Assembly: GCA_023362775.1 (NCBI GenBank)
Contig: JALMGJ010000004.1
Span: forward strand, 37,154,929 to 37,218,928
Direction of reading: 5' to 3'
Length of the DNA: 64,000 bases
DNA from: Charina bottae
Taxonomy: Eukaryota; Chordata; Lepidosauria; Squamata; Charinaidae
The first letter of the stretch is position 1. Every line of letters starts with the position of its first letter. The notes under the pieces were generated by a model that did not search any database, was not told the DNA's origin, and saw only the letters and a list, made by a program, of their open reading frames with translations. Below, one piece after another: positions 26,423-36,397 of the stretch. The position numbers and the translations under genes are program-made.

Positions 26423-27058
26423 ATGGATGACACCCAGGTCTACTTTTCCTTTCTATCCTCCTCAGTTGTGGGGAGCTGGATGGAGCTGGGCTCCATCACT
26501 GGCTTCTTAGACTGGTTGAGGCACAACCAGTTGAAAGTGAATCCAGATAAGCTGGAAGAACTAGGGTTGGGAGAGGTCTCCTTCAGCTGGAAGGCTCGGC
26601 CCGTGCTATTTTGGGAAGCTGCGGAGTTGTGTTCATTGGATAAAGTCCTGCTATACGTATCATTCCAAAAAAGAAGCTTGTTTTGAAACTACTAAGACCT
26701 TTTCAGTGGCGGTACCAATATTATGAAATTGGCTCACCCAATCTGTTTGGATTGCCCCTTCTATAGCATATTTAAATAAATAACCATAAACAAAAACTTT
26801 AACTTTTCCCATACAGTGGTGTCATTTTTATTCCGCTGTTTGTTTTTTTAATGTTACTGCTATACATTTTTTGTCTTTATGTTTGTACTGTATTTTGACT
26901 ATTGCATTATTTATTATTTTAATAGGTTAAAATTGTTTCCATAATGTTTGGTATGTTATTGTTGGGGTGAGATTACTATTTATTTGATTGTTGTAAACCA
27001 CCATGAGCCAACTTGATGGGAGTGTTGCTATAAATAAAAATGTAAAATAAATAAATAG
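26423..27058 (+). mobile_element. L2 LINE remnant with 3' tail, copy 1
   Basis: The first 130 bases read DDTQVYFSF ... GSITGFLDWLRHNQLKVNPDKLEE. This corresponds to the YADD motif and following helix of L2 reverse transcriptase (compare YADDTQLYISIPG ... NNRLRLNPGKTEW in the intact copy). After an internal deletion the element ends with gtaaaccaccatgagcc... and an aaataaataaat tail, as L2 3' ends do. Confidence 0.75.
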
Positions 27059-27419
27059 AGTTACTGTTGTGTGAAATCATGTTTTCATCTGATGGATATC
27101 AGCTGCTCAATAGCTATGGCTAATTTAAGTATTTTATTATACTTATACTTACATCCTTATACTTATAATCTACTTTTCCTCTAGTAGCTCTGAGTGACTG
27201 GCATATAGTATCTGTGCCTCTGAATAATTCCCAAGGCCAGGCTTGCTTAAGCTTAAGCTTTAGCTGCTGAACACATTCGTTCTCTGCAGTGGCACCTGGC
27301 TGTGGAAAGCCCCTCCGAGGTTCAAATGCCCCCACCATCCTCCAGAAGGTCCGGCTCTTCCCTCAGGCTTTAGGGCCAGGATGCTGTGTGCTTCTGTTCT
27401 GCCTCGTTTGACAATGTTG

Positions 27420-27540
27420 GTGAAGAGTTGATGATCTTTTATTGTTTTTTTTACTGAGATTTCTGCTTTTATGTTTAGTTAGCTGCCCAGAGATATCTGA
27501 TTAAAATGGCCAGCCATATCAATTTGCAAGATAAATAAAT
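27420..27540 (+). mobile_element. Short L2-type 3' tail, copy 1
   Basis: The segment ends agctgcccagagatatctg ... gataaataaataaag, resembling the 3' UTR and AAAT-repeat tail of L2 LINEs. It is strongly 5'-truncated. Confidence 0.45.
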
Positions 27541-27545
27541 AAAGA

Positions 27546-28899
27546 AGTAAATTTGTAGGTCACACAAAAGAAGAACTGATGGGGTTTACTAGCTGCTAAG
27601 AAGGAAGAATCACTACAGTATTTTAAGCTTAGCCTACCGGAATGAAATTATGCATGAATCAATAATTCCTTAAGTCCATATGGTAATTCTACCCTACATT
27701 AAACATTTTGAACAGATTTTACTACTGACTTAGAGGAACAAACGGTATTTTCAGATAGCTGGCTTTCAACTAATTTGGGGTATATTTTAGGCATCAGAAA
27801 ACTATAAGGATGCCCTGTCATTGATAATGGATTCATGAACTGTTCCAAGAACCAACAATGTATTTATCTCTTTAGCAGCCGCAGTGCCATATGCTTTGGG
27901 AAAGTTTAATCAGAATTCTTATCAGAAGTCAGAAGTCTTTTTTTTTCCAGAAAGAATATTTAGATGTTTAAACACTTCCAGTGTGATTTGCTTCATCAGA
28001 TTAAGTTCCTGGAACACTATCATTTTGTTCAAGTCAGTAGTTATACCTGACATGAAAACAGTAGCTAAATTATTTATCAAGGAAACTGTCAGAGGAACAA
28101 TAGATTGATATTAAATCATAACATACTTGTAATTATCAGAAATACTTAACCCTGTTTATATTCTGTGATTTTAACACATAATACACTGCTGCAGATTGGT
28201 TTACAGTAATAAACAAAAGAAATTAATGTAATATTTCTTATAAAAAACAATGCAAGTGTGTGGTTTTAATCATATTTCCTAAAAGTCTGCATTTTTTTGC
28301 CCTCTGTGCTTAATGTTGTAATACTAAATTACCCACATCCACAGTTGTCCTATTGCTTCCACTTGAAACTTGTTTTAATTTTTAAAGAGAAGGCTGAACT
28401 TGGAGGCTTCAGAAACAAATGATCTCTATGCCAAAAATCTGAAGCCAACAATGGACTGAAGCAAATGTACTACATTGATTTGACTTGCTCACATTAAATA
28501 TCTTGCCAGTAATTTTTCAATAAGTCTATCACTAATAACCATGTGACAGTGTATACTATGCAAAACAGGATTACTTTTTTTTTGAAACAGAAGCTTCAAA
28601 ATTGTCTTCATAGACTAGAACACAAAGCTGAGATCTCCAATATGAACTTGAACAGAAATACATGCTGCATTTAGAAAATACAGACATAGGTGTGAGAGAC
28701 CTGTTTAGCATATAAAAAAAGTTCTAGGTATCTAGTGGATTGCCTACAGATCATAAGCCAGCAGGAATTGCAGTTGCTAAAAACCCAAATGCAATCTTAA
28801 GTTACATTAACTATAGTGTGCAGACATAGAGAAATGATAGTTTCAAACTAATTTCACCAGTCATGCTGTGTCTGGAGTCCTTTGACTAATCTCAGATGT
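27546..28899. other. Intron, copy 1, nothing recognised
   Basis: AT-rich intronic sequence. No recognisable repeat termini or coding segment were found. Confidence 0.4.
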
Positions 28900-29352
28900 T
28901 ACATTTTAAGAACACTAAGAACTGGAGGTATGTCCACAAAAAGATGAGAAGCATAGTGAGAGGTATGGAAACTAAGTTCTATGAGAAATGGATAACACTG
29001 CCATACATCAGAAACATTTCAGAAACTACCAATAGACTTACAACCAAATGGCATCACTGTAGCACATAAACCAACCAAAACCCTTCAGAACATCTTAAGT
29101 AACCCAAAAGAACCAGTAGCCCAAGAAGAAAAAACAGGAGTTACCTACAACATACACTGTATGTTGTCTGTCTGTCTGTCTGTCTGTCTGTCAGGACTGT
29201 AAAAGCCATTATGTAGGACAGACGGGCAGAAGACTAGCAGAGCACATCCATGAACACCAACTAGCAGTCAGAAGACACGATGAAAACTCCTTAATCTCAC
29301 AACACATGGACAGACTCAACCATACTTTTAACTGTGAAACCGTGAGCATCCT
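28900..29352 (+). mobile_element. PLE family 1, RT-tail and GIY-YIG part, copy 1
   Basis: Broken frames read LPYIRNISE, then PNGITVAHKPTKTLQNILSNPKEPVAQEEKTGVTYNI, then CKSHYVGQTGRRLAEHIHEHQLAVRRHDENSL. This is the linker and GIY-YIG endonuclease of Penelope-like retroelements, with the Y...YVGQTGR core and the following arginine/histidine. A (TCTG)n run at 29166-29192 has expanded inside the domain and disrupts it. The element is cut by a BovB insertion whose target-site duplication, agcatcct, starts at 29345. In copy 1 the right half is absent because the duplicated block ends inside the BovB. Confidence 0.8.
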
Positions 29353-30265
29353 GTTGTTGTTGTTTATTCATTCAGTCGCTTCTGACTCTTCGTGACTTCA
29401 TGGACCAGCCCACGCCAGAGCTTCCTGTCGGCCGTCGCCATCCCCAGCTCCCCCACGGTCGAGTCTGTCACCTCCAGAATATCATCCATCCATCTTGCCC
29501 TTGGTCGGCCCCTCTTCCTTTTGCCTTCCACTTTCCCTAGCATCAGCTTCTTCTCCAGGGTATCCTGTCTTCTCATGATGTGGCCAAAGTACTTCAGTTT
29601 TGCCTTTAATATCATTCCCTCCAGTGAGCAGTCTGGCTTTATTTCCTGGAGTATGGACTGGTTTGATCTTCTTGCAGTACAAGGCACTCTCAGAATTTTC
29701 CACCAACACCACCGCATCTATCTTCCTTCACTCAGCCATCCTTATGGTCCAGCTCTCGCAGCCATAGGGTACTACGGGGAATACCATTGCTTTAAGTATG
29801 CAGACCTTTGTTGTCAGTGTGATGTCTCTGCTCTTAACTATTTTATCAAGATTTGTCATTGCTCTCCTCCCAAGAAGTAGACGTCTTCTGATTTCCTGGC
29901 TGTAGTCAGCGTCTGCAGTAATCTTTGCGCCTAGAAATACAAAGTCTGTCACTGCCTCCACTTTTTCTCCATCTATTTGCCAGTTATCAATCAAGCTGGT
30001 TGCCATAATCTTGGTTTTTTTTAGGTTTAACTGCAACCCAGCTTTTGCACTTTCTTCTTTCACCTTCATCATAAGGCTCCTCAGCTCCTCCTCGCTTTCA
30101 GCCGTCAAAGTGGTATCATCTGCATATCTGAGATTGTTAATGTTTCTTCCAGCAATTTTAACTCCAGCCTTGGATTCATAAAGCCCAGCATGTCGCATGT
30201 GTTCTGCGTACAGGTTGAATAGGTAGGGTGAGAGTATACAGCCCTGCTGTACTCCTTTCCTAATC
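29353..30265 (-). pseudogene. BovB (RTE) LINE, 3' part, truncated at the duplication junction, copy 1
   Basis: Minus-strand frames read AEHMRHAGLYESKAGVKIAG, NNLRYADDTTLTAESEEELRSLM and LQLNLKKTKIM (30198 downward). Then come VTDFVFLGAKIT, VPYGCESWTI, LKYFGHIMRRQDTLEKKLMLGKVEGKRKRGRPRARWMDDI and the terminal LWRGLVHEVTKSQKRLNE. This is RT from the catalytic YADD to the C-terminus of BovB, with a frameshift near 29720. The 3' end abuts ttgttgttgttt. The 5' side stops at the tandem-duplication breakpoint, just 5' of the VQQGCILSP region, not at a natural truncation. Confidence 0.9.
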
Positions 30266-30296
30266 CTAATCCTTTCCTAATCCTTTCCTTTCCTAA
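30266..30296. repeat. 31-bp filler at the tandem-duplication junction
   Basis: The filler is made of ctaatcctttc, ctaatcctttc and ctttcctaa words. These are copies of the cctttcctaat that ends copy 1 (30254-30265). It matches neither side of the ancestral breakpoints (12798 leftward or 47764 rightward). Confidence 0.9.
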
Positions 30297-31195
30297 TGGC
30301 AGAAGTCCTGGCTCCAGCCTAAATGCTCTGGGCCAGATTCTCTCCAATATCTGAGAATCCCCACATCTCCCTCTGTGGCTACGCAGTCCATTTGGCTGGC
30401 TGCTCATTTCCAGGTGACGTACCCCCCCCCCGGCAAAAAGTGGCCCAGGAGCCACTGCTGCATCTGAGCAGGACAGGCCCTTCGCTGGGCTTTTCTCATC
30501 ACCTGTCTTCTGTGAAGAGGCCCCCGAATCAGCCAGGCGTGGCAAACGGTGGCTCAGCTAAGCCGGGAGCAGCTGGCTCCTCTCCTCCCAGACCTGTGAT
30601 GGCCTTGCCAGGGATGAGCAAGAGCTCCCCTGCTGCCCGCAGCCCTCCTCGTCCCCCGAACCTTCTTGCTCGGCTTCTTCTAGAGCTTCCTACCCTTGGG
30701 AAAGCAAGCCATCCCTCCGCAACCCCTCTGTCCTGTTGGCTCCAATGCTTTTTAGGGTTTTGGGGTTTGGGCATGGAAATATCCATCCCCTGGAAGACCT
30801 GTTCCCGTGTCCAGCTCCACAACCCACAGAAAAAGAAACGGGCTGCACATGCAAGGTGTCTGGTCTCTCTTGCAACTGAAGCCAAAATGGCCCCAGAGGT
30901 ACCATGCCCAGATGAGGAGAGGCCATTCCTGCAGCAATCTGCTGGGCCAACCAGCGCTGAGCGGAGTGCATCGACCCCGTGGCACCCGGGGCTGTCAGCC
31001 TGGGACGTTTTGGGTTGAGAATAGGAGAACATCACTTCCAGACCAAATCAACTAAAGCCAACTCTGGGCTGTGGCGGGCTGGGAATGTCATCATGAGGAC
31101 ATGGAATAGAGTATTTTTGAGGTATATGTGGAAATAAATTATATTTTGGGAGCTTCTGGTTCTTTCTCGGTGAGCAGTATTTTCTGCATATACCC

Positions 31196-31201
31196 TTTAT
31201 T
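31196..31201 (-). terminator. Possible SH3RF3 poly(A) signal, copy 2
   Basis: AATAAA on the minus strand, 466 bases past the stop codon and 900 bases inside the duplicated block. If it is the real signal, copy 2 is self-sufficient for 3'-end formation. Confidence 0.35.
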
Positions 31202-31666
31202 TAGAGGAGAGGAAACGGGTCTATTGTTCCAGGCATTCCCTGGCTCCCCTCCGAATGCAACCCCTTTCTCTTCCCTAGGCTGGTAATAAGAACACTGCAG
31301 CTCAGAGAAATAAATTACAGCAATAGAACAAGTTTCTTTTCTTTTTCAAACATAGTTTCTCTATCATTTACACAAAGTATACTGGCTGGATTTTAACGTG
31401 TGTCCTCTCCATCTCTGATCTGTTCCACGTAGAAGGCACGACTCCAACATATCGCTGCATGTACTGTATGTGGGTTTGAAAGCGCTGCAAGCCACCATGT
31501 TTCCCAGGTGGCCAGTCAAAGAGCTGAGAGCCTTTGGAAATCGCAATCACGGCTCTCTCCCGTTATGGCAGTGGACACCAGGAAAGTTTCCCTTTGCTGC
31601 TGCTTTATATGACTTTGTGCTCTGGCATTTCTTTCAGGAGGTCCCTCAAGTCCGGAACCCAAGCCT

Positions 31667-31835
31667 TCAAAAGCTCTCCACGAAGCTGCCGGGGAAGAGG
31701 CCTGACCTCCCATTCCGCTGTAACGTCCCTTTGTACCAACCGTCTTCCCTTTTCTTGTGGACAAACACAATGTCACCCTCTTTCAGTTCAATCTCAGCTT
31801 CACTTTGCGGGGGATACGGGACCACGACACGGTAT
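31667..31835 (-). CDS. SH3RF3: SH3RF3 terminal coding exon, copy 2 (fourth SH3 domain)
   Basis: It is identical in sequence and splice context to 14169-14337. The acceptor is followed by the base completing arginine, then the YRVVVPYPP...[13 protein letters not shown]3 domain and TGA. It is the first terminal exon met by a polymerase coming from the upstream exons, so it is the likelier functional copy. The domain would act at the C-terminus of a cytoplasmic E3-ligase scaffold that in this family assembles JNK-pathway partners. That role is family knowledge, not something the exon itself shows. Confidence 0.88.
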
Positions 31836-31959
31836 CTTCCAAGAAAGAGAGAAAAAAGCTTTACTGCAGATACTGTAGACCCATCGCAAAGCAACATGAT
31901 TTTGACTGATTGATTCTGTTGCCATCAAGTCAACATCAACTCTTAGCAGCCCAATAGAT

Positions 31960-32091
31960 CAGCGTTTCTCAACCTTGGGGACTTTGAGATGTGTGGACTC
32001 AACTCCCAGAATTCCCCAGCCAGCGTGCTGGCTGGGGAATTCTGGGAGTTGAGTCCACACATCTCAAAGTCCCCAAAGTTGAGAAACACTG
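31960..32091. mobile_element. hAT MITE palindrome, copy 2
   Basis: Identical to 14462-14593, with the same slightly decayed 8-bp flanks. Confidence 0.87.
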
Positions 32092-33233
32092 CCATAGATA
32101 GACCTACTCCAGGATAAGCCACCATGATTACCACCTTGCCATAGTTAGAAATCCACAGAAGAGCCAGTACACCATACCAGATTGCACGTGTGTGTGTGTA
32201 AAACTTGCCATGCAGGCATAATGCAGCATATATACTTAATGTTGATTGTGTATGTGTATTTATTTAGTGAATTTATTTATACCCTGATTTGAAATTAACT
32301 GGCAGTTCCACCCCCAACCCAATAAATCTGGTTGTCACCTTTCTTATATATGCATATACACATGTAATAAGATTTGGCATGAGAGATGCTGTCTGGCTGG
32401 GAGAAATTTCCTATCAAATTTCCTATGGCAGATCTGCTCCTCTTACATTTAGGGTGCATTGCCAGTTTCAGCCATTGTGTAAATAAATGTTTGCATTATT
32501 TTAAACATGCTGCTAAAGTGTTGACTAATTGTATTATTACATTACAGCAATTTTAGCTAAAACAATGCCAACTAATCTTGCAACTCCATACGGATAAACA
32601 AAATGAGAGAAAGTTAGTCATAGTTCATTGGACCATATCATTTTGGCAAAAGGATGTGTAAACTCCTCTTCCCCAGAATTCTTCATATTGATACGCATTG
32701 CACTGACACAACAATCTTAATGCTGGCTCAGGTCCCCTTATGCTTTAAAAAAAAGATGGAAAACCAGACTTAACAACAAAATTTCCACTGAAGGGTCAGA
32801 CTTATTTCCAATTAACAAATGGTGAAACTTTAAAGTGATACATATGTATGCATACACACTTAGAGACACATGAGATTTTGTCTATTAAAGTATTTGGCTA
32901 TATTTGCCTTTGTGGGTTTTCTTTACAAAACGTAACACAAATAACTAGCTGTTAAGTCTTGGGATACTGCTCTGCTGATTTCCCCATCCAGGCTACTGCA
33001 GTGTCAGCCCCTAACAATACCAGGGGTATTTCTATGGCAATTTCTAGTCGCTCTCATAGGGGAAAAATTTTGCAGTCGTCGTCTCAATTCTATTGACATG
33101 CATGTCTTCAAGATGACAGATGCTGCCTGAGCAACAACTCCAGCTTTATTACACAATGTTGCCAGAGGCTTGCAAGCATGACATACAATACTGTTAGCTA
33201 AATTAGGCAACCACTAGTTTGGTTTTAGTGTCC

Positions 33234-33563
33234 TCCTATCAACCCCCCCCCCCCAATCTTTCCAACATCTTCCTGTTGACCTGTCCTGAACCACCTCTGC
33301 CCACTCCTCCAGTGACTTCCAACTGGCCCACTCAGACCACATCTTCCCAGTATTTTCCCACTGGCCTGCTCACACCCCCGCCTTCCTAGCATCTTCTCAC
33401 TAGGAAGATGGTCTTCTCAGCATCTTCTCAGAGGCCCATCCTGATCTTCCCAACATCCTCCTCTGTCCCCTCCCATTTTCCCTGTGGCCTGCCTCTTCCC
33501 AGCACCTTCCTCTTGGCCTGCTCACCCCTCACCTTCCCAGCGTCTTCCACTAGTGCTGACAAT
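33234..33563. repeat. Pyrimidine-rich imperfect minisatellite, copy 2
   Basis: Identical to the tract at 15736-16065, including the 12-base poly-C run at its start. Confidence 0.55.
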
Positions 33564-35889
33564 CTTCCCGCAGCCCCCCATTTTTAATTGTGTTTTACAA
33601 CAATGGTAAAAATTGTATGTTTTATTCCATGTAGTGCTGAATGAAAAAAAAATGAGATGTACTGTACGTTTAAAGAAGTAGCAATTGGTTCCCACGAACC
33701 AGACCAAACTGACTAGCTAACATTCCTGGTGATGTATCCTTGTGCCATTGTCGTGTTTTATCTCTGAACAGAGAGATACCCGTTCAGGCCAGCTCTGATG
33801 CAACCTATTGCTGCCTTGGACAGTCTGTGCTCCCACTAGCACAGATTCTTTCTTGGCCTTTCTCTCAACTCCTGTCATAGCAATATGTTGGCATGCTGGG
33901 AAAGATGCCTGAAGGCAGAGCTGCTGGTATGCCAGCATTATACGTTGCAGGAGTTTGGAAGGGAACTGTGGCTTCTGGTCATGACAACTTTTGAGGGCTT
34001 CCACCGTAACTGCTTATATTTTTAACAACAATGTCTCCACATAAAAAATAGGCAGAGCTTTGATTGCACTGTTGTGGCCACCATCTTGAGTTTTTTGACC
34101 AGACTCTGCAGACATCCCTGAATTGGCTAGAAAAGCCAGCTTTTTATGAGCCCTAGACTTAAAAAAACAACACATAGATATAATCCTGCTTATAAGACCT
34201 TGATGTATGAATTGATCTACATAGCCTGCATCAATTAGGGGTGAATTATAACCCAGGCTGAGGAGGATTGGGAGACAGACAGGCTGGTCATCTGGAAGAT
34301 CAAGCTATATTTGATTTATCAATGTATCAAATATAGGTGACAATAAGCAAAGATACTGAAGCTTGAAGACCTCAAAAAGTGTAGCTGCCATTGTTGTTAT
34401 TTGCAATGAATGGTAGGACTAGATTTGGCACAAGAGTTTGCACGAGTCTGGAAGATGTGAGTCCAAGTCAGACTTGGATGTTCCAGGTCTTTTCTTTCCC
34501 AGGTGCTTAAATTTCAAGCATCCGATAGAACAAAAGTATTTTAAAAAAAATTCTAATCCCAATGCAAGCTCTAGGAGTGGCATTGAGAACCAAAGTTTCT
34601 CAGAGCAAAGATGTCAGTTTTGTCAACAACCAGCTGTTGACTAGCTCTAAAGCCAAGAAGTACGAGGCAAAAAATCTGTGAAGCTATGGGAAAGGTGGGA
34701 CAAGGAACACCAGTTCTGACCTGCAGTGAGTGTAAAAGGGAACTCATTCTGTTTCTAGTGGCTTCATGCCAATATGCAATAAAGATTTCTATGTAGCCTT
34801 CCTGTACTGAGTGTCTGGGAAGTTTCTGCTGTGATTAAGCTGGGGAGCCTGACCTAAGCTAGTTGGTTTAGCTTCATTCCATATACAAGGAGGTAGGGAA
34901 ACATGGCAAGGGCAAAAGGTGAAAACATGGTTCTTCTGCTGTGGAGCAATGGAGATGGACAAGCCATCTTCCCTCACAGCAATTCTATCCCCACAGGCTG
35001 CCTTCATTCTGTTACGTTTCCCTGCATGACCATTCACCAGGAGCTTTTGTTCCCGAGAGGTTCACTCCTGGAGTTGAAACCAGACGGTGGAAGAGTGCTT
35101 GAAGAGATGTATGATGAGATTAAGAGCAGCAGACAGAGAAGGGTTCAACACACTTTGCCTCTGTACCCTTTAACACTTTCAACTGGATCCCAATCTTTGT
35201 TTTATAGTATATGGATTGGGTGGACCTGTTTTTAAAGACAGAGGGAGGTAGTAATTTGGAGTTAGTTCAGGAATTAGATCTTATGAATAAAGTATGAAAG
35301 CTCTAAATGCAGAGTATTTGGGTGTACATGGTGGTGACTGGTCTCATGTTGTAAACTGGTAGTGACTCTTCTCTGTGGATCAGACACGCACCAGACACGC
35401 AGCTTTGGATATGCATTTTTTAAAAGGTACCTCTGACTATATTTATGAGAACAAATGGATATGAAATGAACTTCCAGACTACTGTAGCTCCTCAAGTAAT
35501 TCCAAGACTAAGCTCCTCACATGAAGATGAAATTAATATTCCTCACTTATTGATTAAAAAGCATATGATCTGTTAGGGGACAAAGATCAACCAGGAATAT
35601 GAATTGAATTATTAAATCATTTAAGATAAAATCTTGCTTCCTGAGAACAATTAAGGTTATTTCAGTTAGAGGTTATTCTCAGACTTGACTGGCAATCAAA
35701 ATATTGGTTTATCTTCCATTCTCAGGACTACAAATGGGACATTATTATTTCAATCATTCTCCCCACCCCCAATACTATAATCAGTGGGATGGATTAGTCT
35801 CTCTGCTTTCCACTCTGGAAGAATTCTTACTGATCTGCTTTTATAATAGTTTAAAAAAAAAGCAAAACCAAACTGCAAATACTAGCCTT

Positions 35890-35892
<3 letters not shown>

Positions 35893-35936
<44 letters not shown>
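35893..35936. repeat. (TA)22 microsatellite, copy 2
   Basis: Same repeat number as copy 1. Confidence 0.95.
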
Positions 35937-35938
<2 letters not shown>

Positions 35939-36033
35939 ATATTAAAAAAATTGGCCTTAATTGAAAGTATTTGGAGATGTATGTATGCAAATGAGGAATT
36001 TTCATTGCATCGTATTTGTGCTTAATGACTTAC

Positions 36034-36371
36034 CTTTCTCGAGACAACGGCTTAGCTTCTGGGTGGCTGGTTGCCACTGAAGGTGGCAGTTGCCTTATGG
36101 GAGAAGGAATAGAAAAATTCAAATCCAAAGACCCCGTCTTTCTGTGCAGAGGTTCCATCTCCATTGCTCCTTGCATTTCACTTTCTACCGGGCACGACCC
36201 TGCCCTTCCGTGGCTGGAGAGGGAGGACAGTTCAGGTCCCACTGCGCCCTGCAGCACCCCTTCCACTATTGCCATGGGGTCGTGTGTTGGAGACATGGAG
36301 GGAGGGGACCGGGGTTTCTTTTTCGTTGATGCTCCTGCTAGAAGTTTTAAGAGTCCGCTTTTCTTTTCTTT
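36034..36371 (-). CDS. SH3RF3: SH3RF3 penultimate coding exon, copy 2
   Basis: It is identical to 18536-18873: phase-0 start after catgcag, KEKKSGLLKLLAGASTKKK block, Ser/Pro-rich linker, and a donor AG|GTAAGT leaving phase 2. The preceding exon at 52899-53233 ends exactly in phase 0 (...ERKNEK), so splicing to this copy gives ERKNEK followed by KEKKSG. The intron between them is about 16.5 kb and spans the BovB/PLE nest. As the nearer copy it is the probable one in the mRNA. Confidence 0.88.
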
Positions 36372-36397
36372 CTGCATGAGGATCAAATAAAGTTCCG

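Larger units (their letters stand above)
12799..30265. repeat. Tandem duplication, copy 1 (17,467 bp)
   Basis: This block recurs in direct orientation at 30297-47763 with a constant offset of 17,498 throughout, so no insertion or deletion separates the copies. All translated frames I compared are identical. The (TA)22 run at 18395 and the poly-C runs at 12924 (10 C) and 15725 (12 C) have the same lengths in both copies. The left edge is at tggcagaagtcc (12799). The right edge, tcctttcctaatc, lies inside a BovB LINE. The block holds the last two coding exons of SH3RF3. Confidence 0.97.

Noticed and set aside
29392..29880. 162-codon plus-strand frame (also at 46890-47378)
   Set aside because: It is antisense to BovB reverse-transcriptase sequence that is readable on the minus strand.
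14169..36371. Idea that the duplication makes an SH3RF3 protein with two fourth-SH3 domains
   Set aside because: Each terminal exon carries its own stop and has no downstream donor, and joining the two 338-bp copies shifts the frame.
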